Assembly (NCBI GenBank): GCA_963678675.1
Contig: OY783198.1
Coordinates: 23,484,684 to 23,548,683, forward strand
From: Xiphydria camelus
Taxonomy: Eukaryota; Arthropoda; Insecta; Hymenoptera; Xiphydriidae
DNA: 64,000 nucleotides
Reading direction: 5' to 3'
Shown: piece by piece, positions 54,644 to 64,000 of the stretch
How positions within the stretch are numbered: position 1 is the stretch's first letter
How the letters are laid out: the number at the start of each line of letters is the position of its first letter
Notes under the pieces: generated by a model
The model's input: only the letters and a program-made list of their open reading frames with translations
What the model was told of the DNA's origin: nothing
The model's database searches: none
Translations under genes and position numbers: made by a program

Positions 54644-56021
54644 GATGAATGATATTTCTTCTCGGTGATTTGAGGAGGGGATGCGGAACGAGTAAGGCTC
54701 GGTATCAGCGGTCAGTGCTGAATCGCGATCTCTAGTCCGGCCGGCACCCCTTCGGCGGACAAAGCTTTGAGCGTACCGCAATAATTTCACTTTTTTCTCT
54801 CTTGACCACAAAGTGTTTCGAGAGAGAGGGATAAGGCAAGTTTCCCTGTAAAGTGGAAATTAGGTCCGGAGCGTTGTTCGAAGTTTTCGAGGTCGCCGAG
54901 AGAATGCCAGCATCCGAGATGGTCCGGATGTTTGCGGCGGCGGAGAACCGACTGAAGTCACGGAATTTTCTGGGCATTCCGTGCCTCCTTTCACGCATAC
55001 CACCTATGCGCGACTTCGCGGTGGGTAGCTCGCGGAACGCGGCGAGGACGAATATAACGAGTCGTTTTTCCTCCTGGACGCCCGGCACTCGAGGACCGGT
55101 TTTCGGCGCGCTCCGGGGAAGGGACCGTCTCGTCGGGGAAAAGTCCGCGGCTCTCGGGGGTCCTTAATTCACGCATCAAAGCGTCGGTATTAATATTTGC
55201 TCCGAAGTTGAAACCGCAAGAAGGCATTAATATCCCCGGTGATATTGTCCAGACTGGGCGGGACATATTGAAACCGCACAAACTTTGCTCATAGAGCAGA
55301 TATCAGCGAGGACGTACGTACCGCGACGAGAATGTAACGGGTGTCGCGACGAAAACGCACTCGGAGCTCGAGCGAAACGAATCGGAGGAACGAGGCGGAG
55401 GAGGCCGACGAAAAATCGTTGAATCCAGGAAACGACCTTCCCCCGCCGATCTCCACCCGGTCACTCGAGAAGCAGCCAACGTGCCGGCGAGTTTGGCACC
55501 GGCGGCAAATGTTTATCGTAACCGCACGCAGCCGTTCCCTGACAAACTGCAGTTGTCGGATGTCTGGTGGGGTTTAAATGTGGAATAGGGGTAGGATCGG
55601 CGGCGGGGGTGGACAGGGGGTCAAACTAATTCGATTCTAAACTCTGACCGCACCGAGAGGACACCCCCGCTCGGACACAGATGGCACTAACCGCGGTTAA
55701 ATTCTCGACCCGTAACTCTAATTACTCATAGACAATCCGACAACCCGGATCCTAGCAACAGCTGTTGGCGAAACTTGTTAAACGTCCCCTCTCGAGGAGG
55801 GATGATTTGAACGGCGACCGCGTTTATGATAGTTCGATCGGCACTCGGTAGGCCCTTATCAATCCGGAAGTACCTGCGTCTCTACGAGTCGGTAAATTTT
55901 ACGGTTCTTCGCTGAGGATTCGTCTTGGTACTACGACATTGGCTCCGCAACCGAGATACATGAATTTATTCGTATCGACGGATACACGTACCGCATACCG
56001 GAGTTTTAACGTGGAATATTT
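54644..56021. other. Immediate upstream flank of the LMO start exon; no gene seen
   Basis: About 1.4 kb of GC-rich DNA between the piggyBac-like MITE and the LMO start exon, with only short unrecognised frames. It may be intron or promoter, depending on whether an upstream exon exists. Confidence 0.45.
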
Positions 56022-56060
56022 TTTACGTCTTCCAGGTGAGCAACACTCGGGAGAAATAAA
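56022..56060 (+). promoter_or_regulatory. Splice acceptor and 5' UTR of the LMO start exon, with abutting donor-like site
   Basis: A T-rich tract ends in CTTCCAG at 56035, a good 3' splice site, so the start exon probably begins at 56036 with a 25-base 5' UTR before the ATG at 56061. The first bases after the AG are GTGAGC, which is also a good 5' splice site. An in-frame TGA at 56037-56039 prevents upstream sequence from extending this reading frame. An upstream noncoding exon is therefore implied, but I could not place it in the window. The alternative is that transcription starts nearby and the AG is incidental. Confidence 0.55.
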
Positions 56061-57158
56061 ATGACTATGGACGTGGGCAAAAGTGAGCCTACTAAGAATG
56101 GGGCCACTCAGCAGGAATGCGCCGGATGTAGAAAACCTATAACGGAAAGGTACGCATACGCGGCTTTTCGCGAGTTCTCCTTCACTGGATTAATTTATTT
56201 TGCGACGACGCGTATAGCCTCCGAATTGGGTCACTTTTAAACCAACGAAATTTCTTGCCCCCCTACAGGTATTTACTGAAGGCCCTCGACATGTACTGGC
56301 ACGAGGATTGCCTGAAGTGTGGCTGCTGCGACTGCAGATTGGGAGAAGTCGGATCGACGCTCTACACCAAAGCGAATCTGATTCTGTGCAAGCGAGACTA
56401 TCTGAGGTAAGGCACCTCATCCCTCCCGTTTCTGGAATAAGGATCGACGCAGCAACGACGACGTATTTCAATTATCCAATTCGTCGGAACGATCGAACTC
56501 GTAACATTCAATTCGGGAACGCGAATACATACATATATGTATATGTACTCATATATTTGCCTATATACGCGAAGCTTAACATTCCCCGAGCGAACTCTCA
56601 TAACCGACGCAGTCGGTAAACAGACGCGCGAGAAAACAATAGAATTTCGTGAATGGATCTGGCCCCGTGGAGTACCGCAAATCGAATTTTACAGATGAGT
56701 TTCTCTTATTGAATATATCCACGGTCCGAACAAACGTGTAGGCGGGAGCAAATAAACCGCGCCGAGATTACGGAGTCCCGAGGGAACGCGTAGGTGCCAT
56801 CGGGAGCGCGCGAGCTATCGAAACTATGGACCTTATTAATGGTCCAATATTTGAGTACGACGCAAGCGGTCCTCGAAGCGTTACCGACGCGAAAAGTTCC
56901 TTCGGGCTCCTTGACGGACCGGAAACGATTTCGGGAGGCTCCGAGTGGCATTCGTTCAGTCGAGAGGGCTAAACAACCCCGACTGCGTGTATTTATAGAC
57001 GCCAGCGGTTCTCACGGTTGCTTACTTTGCAGACTCTTTGGAAACACTGGATATTGCGCAGCTTGCAGCAAGGTGATACCGGCCTTCGAGATGGTCATGA
57101 GGGCCAGGACCAATGTGTATCACTTGGAGTGTTTCGCGTGTCAACAGTGTAACCACAG
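56061..57158 (+). CDS. LMO: LIM-only protein (LMO/Beadex-like), 5' part; join 56061-56149, 56269-56406, 57033-57158
   Basis: This is a LIM-only transcriptional cofactor. From knowledge of the family, it binds LDB/Chip in the nucleus and antagonises LIM-homeodomain factors such as Apterous. The joined exons give 118 residues. LIM1 has all eight zinc ligands: C20, C23, H41, C44, C47, C50, C70 and D73. LIM2 begins with C84, C87, H106, C109, C112 and C115; its last pair must lie in a later exon. The short N-terminus with no other domain separates LMO from LIM-homeodomain proteins, although a downstream homeodomain cannot be excluded formally. The start ATG at 56061 has an A at -3 and an in-frame TGA at 56037-56039; a second ATG follows two codons later. 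Introns split codons 30, 76 and 118, all in phase 2, with GT-AG borders. The frame is still open at the donor at 57159, so the gene is partial only because the window ends. Identification is by motif and residue pattern; no search was run. Confidence 0.95.
56150..56268 (+). other. LMO intron 1 (119 bp)
   Basis: This short phase-2 intron splits codon 30. Its donor is AAAG|GTACGC and its acceptor is CCCCCCTACAG at 56268. Exact continuity of LIM1 across the junction supports both borders. I see no other feature inside it. Confidence 0.9.
56407..57032 (+). other. LMO intron 2 (626 bp)
   Basis: This phase-2 intron splits codon 76. Its donor is CTGAG|GTAAGG at 56407 and its acceptor is CTTACTTTGCAG at 57032. 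A TA-rich stretch lies at about 56525-56575. An open frame reads through much of the intron into exon 3 (56794-57162), but only its last 42 codons are LMO sequence; the upstream part has no zinc-ligand pattern and is a read-through artefact. Confidence 0.9.
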
Positions 57159-57192
57159 GTAAGTGTGAAAACGACTTTGAAGTGCAACAAAT

Positions 57193-57428
57193 CGTACATC
57201 CAATTCGATACCGCCATAACTGCAAAATGTTAATTTTTGATTTTATGGTGATTATTGCAGTGCCAACATATCGGACTTTGAAAAGAAATACAGCCACAAG
57301 TGGTTAAGTTTTAAAATATGCCATATTTGCATATATGGCCCTTAGAATTCCGATCTAGCATTGTTTTCTTTTCTTCTTATTCAAAATTATATAATTTACA
57401 CTTGTGGCGGTATTGAATTGGATGTACG
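57193..57428. mobile_element. Foldback MITE in LMO intron 3
   Basis: Inverted arms lie at 57193-57226 and 57395-57428 and match at about 30 of 34 positions, with weaker similarity continuing inward. No coding capacity is present. A small inner hairpin (GCCATATTTGC...ATATGGC) sits at about 57318-57340. I see no clear target-site duplication, so the superfamily is unknown. The left arm begins about 35 bp downstream of the LMO exon 3 donor. Confidence 0.75.
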
Positions 57429-60400
57429 AAATATCATTAGGAATGGACGATTTTTTCAATTGGCGACCTCGTAAACGAATCCGTAACGATCGTCATGACG
57501 AATTTGTCAAAAAAGAATATTTTTTACTCGAAAAATACAGCAGTTGACGATCTCTCAACGTTAAGGTATATTCCAGCGCGATTCGCTATTTTTGTCTCTC
57601 GACGAAATCGTCCTCACTCGTCCCGGATTTTACGGTAATATTGGTCACCTCCCCGGGTAGCCTCGTGTTTCCCGATACGAACTCGAGCGGATCGATCACC
57701 GGCCTATTTTAGGAACCAACCCGCAGCATCCGACGGCATTTATTTGCAACAATTCGTGCCATAATTAAATATTCACACTCGGCGGCGGCGGAGCCGTCTA
57801 TTCGAGTATTCCTCGCGTGGCAGCTCATCCGTATAACAATTTAATTCATCCCTCGGCCCCATTCCCCCGCGCCAGCCCGCGCGCGCTCTCCTAACTTTGC
57901 AACACTTCGCTTACTTATTCACAACAACCGAGTTAAGCTCGCGAAACTCGTTCGAGCCGAGACTTGAGTCGAAACACCTCGCTACCCTCTCTTTTCCCCT
58001 TCGGCGGCTCTGGGTGGGACGAGATAAACGACGCAGCGAGAAACGGAAAGTCGCATGTCCCTCGGTTGAACTCTTGCGCCGGAAGTCGAAGCGACTGATA
58101 CTGATTGAATTACGTCGGGTGGCTCTATCGGTATTGTCGGGTCGGATCGACATTTTTGTGATTGATAAAAAAATGTCGAACGAGCCTCTCCTTTTCGAAC
58201 TTCTCGAAACACGCGCCCAGGTGGCATTCGCCTGGCGTCGCCAGGCCCTCGCCGAGGCGTGAGCCGGCGCGCGAAAGTTTCGAAATTGGAGATAAGGCTC
58301 TGAGGTTCTGGAACTGGAACGGCATAATTGACACGCCGAGGTAGAAGCGCGCCGAGACATCTGGCGAGACAAAAGACGAAGTTCCGAACTATGCGGATGA
58401 TACGCGTGCTCGAGGGGCTGGAAACTGCGTCGAATGCAAATCATTCCCCGACTAATTTCACGGAAAACTCGCGAATTCTCCGGGCGGCTATCGAGGCGAC
58501 GCCGACGGGCGGCGAGTAAACATGCGAGTCACCGACGATTACGCGATTATGACAGTTTCGAGGACGCTCGGATCAACTTCCGCTGAGCGCTCCGACGTCG
58601 AAGTTTCGAGCCGGAGTTTTTTATACGCCGTCAAATAATTCCAAAGGCAGCGGAAAGAAGACGACCAGATCCGCGTAGGCGACAAAGTCAAACGACCGAT
58701 GCCGCTTCGCGTACGAGCTTTGAAAATCTTCGCGCGAGGAGATCGACGCGTCGATCATCCTCGTCCGAATATCGTCTCGACTCGTATTCGCCGATAAGGA
58801 CTACGCAACGCGTCCGGAAATTCTCTAAAGGCTGAAAGGGTTCGTCGAGAGGGTCGCTGCTCGGTAAGAGCGATGGGGGTTGATGGCATTTCGTGCGCCT
58901 AATGTCAGCCGTCCTGTCGACTATGGCATTTCCCTGACCTTTCCCACCCCTCCTTGCTCTCATCAACTTAGCATCAATCCGACTTACACCGATATTCTTT
59001 CTGAATTAATTACGAGGGTTCGTGCCTCTCGAGAAGGACGAGAACGACGGGGATGTGGCGGGGTCCGGAGAAACCCACGATACCTCCTCGCGTTCCGGCG
59101 GAACTTTCACCTCTCGCCGCGACTTCGCGAGGGTGATTAAGGTTTAAAGACCGTTCTCTTTCTCGTCGATAGCAGCGAGCGACCCTCAAGGGAAGCCATT
59201 GGTCAGGGGTCAAAGTGGTTGACCGTAGGTTCAAGCGGAAACGGATGTGGCGAGCGGGTCACGCGAGGCCCGCGGGCCGCGCATAAAACATCCGAGTTGT
59301 TTAATCATACGCTTCTGAGGCGAGTCGCGCCCCCCGAAGCCTGCCCGTTGACTCGGAAGGGCAGCTTTCTCCGATCTGTTCCTCGATAAGGGCGCACCCG
59401 TCAATCCCTATTAACGACTATTCCACGCTACGCGTCGCTGGAGGAGACGATTTTTCACCCCATCGGGAGAAACACCGTGACACGCCGGCCGAACGCGACG
59501 CCGCGCGAGTGACGAGCGCAATTGAAGTGAAACAGTGGTAGAAGAACTTCCGGTCGGAGACCGGCTCGTTCGAACGCCCGCGAGCGTTTGAGCCGACGAC
59601 TCGCGCGATATATCGTTGAGAATTATCGACGATTGTGCTCGAATAATAATGGCCCATTGTCGGCGCTATTCAGGCAACGCTTACACGTCTCAGACTCGCA
59701 ATGTTTTCGCGGGGCTTTCGTCCCCTTCGCCGTGTCGTTCGCGGAACGAGAACTCTTCGCGGTCTACCGCCGGCGGATCGTCGAGGGACAGTTTAATTCA
59801 AAGTCGCGCCATCCGCGGGAAACGATCGAGGAGCTCAAAACGTAAGCTTTCTTGACTTATGATCCGCCTCGGGAGGTACCGGAGCTCGAGGGGCTCTCTC
59901 ACTCTACGAAAGCTCGCCCATTGTCGGGCGATTGTCTCCTCCGCCGACCGAGCGATCCTCCCGTTCCTCGGTATCGCATTGTCTGCGCTTATATTGTATT
60001 TCGACGTCACGAGTCAGCCCGCGTTTAATTGTTATTGCGCCGCCGAGTTTATCGAACGCTCGCGATTTGCCTCTCCGCGGAGCTTCCGCAGCTGTGTGTC
60101 TCTCTTCGTGGAAATCGATATCGCGGAGGCAAGAGTCTATACGAATAGCTTTACCGTCGAAGGAACGCCGCCGGAAAATATTCGCGCCTCGACGGGAGGA
60201 CCGTAAATATATCATAGATATCGTTCGAGTGACGCGAGGTGACCTCGTTTCCGCACCCACCAACGCGGTTAAATCGCAGTCGTGCACGCGCTCCTAAAGT
60301 GACTTCCGCTGCGACACCCTTTCACGAATTTTCCTCTAAAACTCGAGGGCCACCAACGCGATTTCTCCGTAACGGGGAGTGCGAGCACAATGCAAAGTCA

Positions 60401-60625
60401 ACTTCGCACTAGGTATTCACACCCGACCCCCGCGCGTCGTGGTGTGGGCGGCCATTTTGTTTCCGGTGTCCCGGGGCCACTTCCGGTCACCGTCACGCAG
60501 TCCCGAGTCGCGGAGTGCCCCGAGCACCGAGCTCTTGAGATCTCCTTCCACGATTATATTCAAATTTGATGCGGAGTCTAACCGGTAATATACTGCCGCC
60601 AATTTTGCTACAACCTCTCGGCGGA

Positions 60626-60641
60626 GGGGGGGGGGGGGGGG
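60626..60641. repeat. Poly-G run (16) in LMO intron 3
   Basis: Sixteen consecutive G preceded by GGCGGA; could form a quadruplex in the transcript because it is on the sense strand of LMO. Confidence 0.95.
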
Positions 60642-63229
60642 CGCCTTACCTCACAAATGTGTGAAATCGTTCCGGGGAATTGTTTCGTTCTATCCGGGGG
60701 TGCGACAAGCACGCCGAAATTCTCGCGTCGACGTGAGCGACACCTCGAGTATCGCTCTGACGACGCGTCTCCCTTCGGATGGGTGTTGGCCGGATTAATT
60801 TTGCACAGGTCTCGATTTTCCAGCCATCAACCGGGCGGGTGTCGGGACGAGAGGTGCGATTCTGCCGAGTATTTCGTCGTTCGCAGATATTTTACTTCCG
60901 GTTCGAATCACGCGGTGTTCAGTGGTCAGGAAATCCTGGAAAACCCGGAGTTTTCGAGGAACTTTATACGTCACGGAAAAGCGTCCCGTTTCAAACACAG
61001 TGACGAGAATAAATAGGGGTGTATTCTGGGGTGTGTTCTGGGGTTCGCGTCGCCGACTTTCGGCGGTACATCGATCGGTTGGTCGATTGTAAATCGATAC
61101 CGAGCGAATCGACGGGACGACCCGTCATCGAGTGCGGCAAGGAATTTGCATCCAGTTTTCAAGCGGATATCATATTCGAGCGCGGCTGCATTCGAATGTC
61201 GGGTTTCAGTTGCGTTTTCAACGGTGATAATGCGGCGAGCGGAAGCCCCCGTTGCACGGACCGAATTGCTTTGTCACCGGATAACCTAGACTCGCGTTGC
61301 ACGCACGGCTCGCGATAGACCTCGTCCCTCCTCGCGTTGCAACGGTCCTCGCAACCTCCCACTTTCCCTCCCGCGCTTCGAAGCCCTCGCCATTCCTTTG
61401 CCGCACTCGTCGCGTTATCGGTCGGAGCTTCGCCGCGCGTCGTTTCGTTTTTGCAACGCGAAAGAAATTTTTGACACACCCGTCGCGCGAGATCGCCGGG
61501 GCTTTTGAAGCTGACAATAGCGCGATGCACAGGTTGGCCTGTTAAAACTATGATCGCTGGATAAAACAGTGCGGTGCACGCTGGTAATTAGCGGTACACA
61601 TAAATCAGTGGCAACGTTGCACGTAAATGCATGCACACACGCCAGGGTGTAGTGGGTACCCCTACCCATCGGCCACCCAGCCTTGCAGTCAGGCGAACGA
61701 GTATAACGTGTTACGCGAATGTTGCGGAATCGTGTGCAGTTACGCAGTCAGCCGCATGAGCATGGCGCATTTTGCGCCGTGTTCGATTCAGTCGTTCTCA
61801 GAAATGACGTTGACTTTCGACATTGAAATGACCTCCATCGATTCGCAAGGAGACGATCATCGACGAGAAACATCAGCGGCGGGACCGTTATCTCTTTCGA
61901 AGAAACAAATTATTCCCACCTTCCACACTTCCGTGACCTTCGAGAAAATCTAATCCTCGTCGAAAATAGATTTCCGCCGACAGTCTCGACTTCGACTACA
62001 CACTCGCAGCCGAGGAATTAAGTCATAACTGCCGCTTACGTAAGCCCCCGACCTTTTTGAGACGACCCACGCCGTCACACAAAGTGATAGTTTAATCTCC
62101 GCTTTAAAGCCGCGCTAGAGAATAGACGCACTTAAGCCTCGCGCGCGGCTTAAACGAGGGTTGAAATTCCTCGCGTGCGATAAATGAACGCGTCGCGTTG
62201 TCCGCGTCGTGACTGCCACGGGGCGGCTTTCTTCAACGAGGGTAGTTTTACGGGGGTGAGCGGGGTAATCGAGCGGGGGAAGGAGAAGAGACCGAGTCAT
62301 AATCGTTCTACGGTTTGACGTTAATTTTTTGTGTGGTTTCTAAACGTCATGAAAAATATTCGGAAACCCAAAGCTTCCGAAGAGTTTTATGACGTCCGGA
62401 GTGTCGACCGCGGAAAGGCGTGGTCCGCGGTCCACCGGTGAAATATGAATTATCGAAACGCGACGCGCGCGGGCTTCCGGTCGGCGCGCAAAAACGGCAG
62501 TCGCTGTATGAAACTCGCGCGACAGAATAATTAACGCAACGCGTCAAACACCGCTCAGAACGTGCGAAATTAATCGGGTAAATACGAAATTAGCCGAGTG
62601 CACGGTCAGTCGAGTTGATGAAACGGCGCAGGAAACTCGTAGCTCAGCTAGTGTCGTTAGAGATTTATATACGTACATACCGCACGATTTTATGCAAGCG
62701 TCGTGTCGGAGGGGATGCTTACGGAATAAACGCGGGAGTCGAGTGTAGGTGCTCGTGATGTCGAAGGTATTCATGTTTTTCAAATAAACACATTTCTCGA
62801 AGAGCGATTTTATGAAATCTAAAAATCGTTTAAGCTTATACATCTTTACGACGAGGTGTATTCGCGATCGACTCCGTCGGAAAGATCATCCGGACGCGTC
62901 CCAAGCGCAACACAATACACAAGATATCTCTTGAAAAATTCATTGATAAATATCTGGCCGGGCCACTCATCTGGATTTCCACTTGCTGCGCTCCTCCCTT
63001 CACCCTACCCCTCTCGTATCATTTTTCCCCGCTGGCAGCGTGACCGTGCATAAACGGAGCCAATTATAAAATTGGATTTGTTTTTCGCGATACGTGTTTA
63101 CCGCGTATACATTCGCGAAAAACAATACATATCTCGTACAGCTCGACGCTTTTTTAACGAGCGTCTATCGGGGATCAAGAGGAATCGCGAATGATATATA
63201 TCTCCTCTCCGTGACATTAATTTCTGATT

Positions 63230-63266
63230 TGTGTGTGTGTGCACGCGTGCGTGTGTGTGTGTGTGT
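63230..63266. repeat. (GT)n microsatellite
   Basis: About 37 bases of GT repeat interrupted by CACGCGTGC. The alternating purine-pyrimidine pattern is continuous through the interruption. Confidence 0.95.
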
Positions 63267-64000
63267 AATCGTTTCGAAAAAATGTCCTCTTCTTTGCGAG
63301 CGTACCATTTGTCGCGGAGTATCGCAGACCGATGGCAAACACGATTAAAGCGAGGGCGAAACGTGACGCAACGCACCCGCCATATGCTAATACTGCGGTA
63401 TCGTAACTCAATGATGAACGCCACGCCGTTTCTCTGTTGTACGATCGTCATATACTTGCCCAGCCTCCACTAACACCCATGCTACCGAGTCGAATAGACT
63501 TCGAGGCGTAGTATGTATCGCGCGAGGCGAGATTTTCGATGGGAACTTCAATATATTGGGTCGCTATTGATGTTTCCTCGTTAATTGTATAACGATTCGT
63601 TCTTAAATACGCGAAAATGCACCGTCCATAGCCCATAATAGCCGGCATAAAACGCGCGGGAATTAAAACGTGACGGGAAATTTGTCGTCGATAAAATAAT
63701 AATTACGGTCGATAATGGCCGAACAAATTGGCGGTTAATTCTTGCCAATAAACAACCTAGAGAGTCCGAAATGAAAATCCCGGGATGCAGGAGTCTCGCG
63801 GACGAACGCGCGTATAAATAATAGGATAGCGCGGCTCCTGTCGATTCGCGGGTGCACACGCCTGCGAACGTTCGCTCACGCACGTGCGAAGCGCGGGCGG
63901 GCGACGGTCAGTCCTGTTGTAAACACCGTCGAATAATAATTTTGAATAGCTATTAGCGATAATAAAATTCCAATTTATCGACTACGGTTCGTGCCGGTTG

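Larger units (their letters stand above)
57159..64000 (+). other. LMO intron 3 (at least 6.8 kb, runs off the window)
   Basis: The donor is CACAG|GTAAGTG at 57159, a near-perfect consensus. I looked downstream for a short exon encoding the last LIM2 ligands and the conserved C-terminal part of LMO proteins and found none, so the 3' end lies beyond the window. A foldback MITE occupies about 57193-57428. A G16 run lies at 60626-60641 and a GT repeat at 63230-63266. The longest open frame (177 codons on the minus strand at 57911-58444) overlaps open frames on the other strand, matches no known family and is not called. Confidence 0.7.

Noticed and set aside
56794..57162. A 122-codon frame that includes LMO exon 3
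   Set aside because: Only the part from 57033 onward is LIM sequence; upstream is intron 2, which has a good acceptor at 57032.
57911..58444. 177-codon minus-strand frame inside LMO intron 3
   Set aside because: Arg/Ser-rich, overlapped by a plus-strand frame and without any recognisable domain.

Overview
This is a eukaryotic nuclear window, most likely from an insect and probably from Hymenoptera. Three things support this. The only recognisable gene is an insect-type LIM-only (LMO/Beadex) gene split by introns with canonical GT-AG sites. CpG is not depleted: CG-rich words occur throughout the noncoding DNA, as is usual in bee, ant and wasp genomes. The rest is a long gene-poor stretch of short non-autonomous transposons, GA/CT microsatellites and poly-G/poly-C runs. 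The order is an inference from composition; I could not run a database search. There are no bacterial operons, rRNA, recognisable tRNAs, CRISPR arrays or phage genes.

Layout. Positions 1-56,035 hold no protein gene that I can defend. Many open frames of 60-230 codons exist, but they overlap on both strands, are often low-complexity shadows of GA/CT or TA repeats, and match no family I recognise. This DNA reads as an upstream regulatory desert, or a long 5' intron, of the LMO gene. It contains palindromic foldback elements (6.4 kb, 33.0 and 33.2 kb, 37.9 kb), an element with GGGTCATCCCG ends (30.9 kb), two TA-flanked mariner-type MITEs that share the CACTGAGA end (35.0 and 43.9 kb), two TTAA-flanked piggyBac-like MITEs (46.2 and 54.4 kb), a possible LINE 3' tail (29.9 kb) and an exact-looking 285-bp tandem duplication (42.1-42.7 kb).

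Positions 56,036-57,158 hold three exons of LMO on the plus strand, coding for residues 1-118: all of LIM domain 1 and the first six zinc ligands of LIM domain 2. All three introns are phase 2. The coding region leaves the window through an open splice donor at 57,159. The last exon or exons, with the end of LIM2 and the C-terminus, lie beyond 64,000, so intron 3 is at least 6.8 kb long. A foldback MITE sits about 35 bp inside intron 3. From 57,431 to 64,000 I see only intron-like DNA.

Function. LMO proteins have no DNA-binding domain. They bind the LIM-interaction domain of LDB/Chip and so compete with LIM-homeodomain factors such as Apterous. With only one gene here there is no pathway to reconstruct. 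The interest lies in the gene's splice layout and in the varied MITE population around it.
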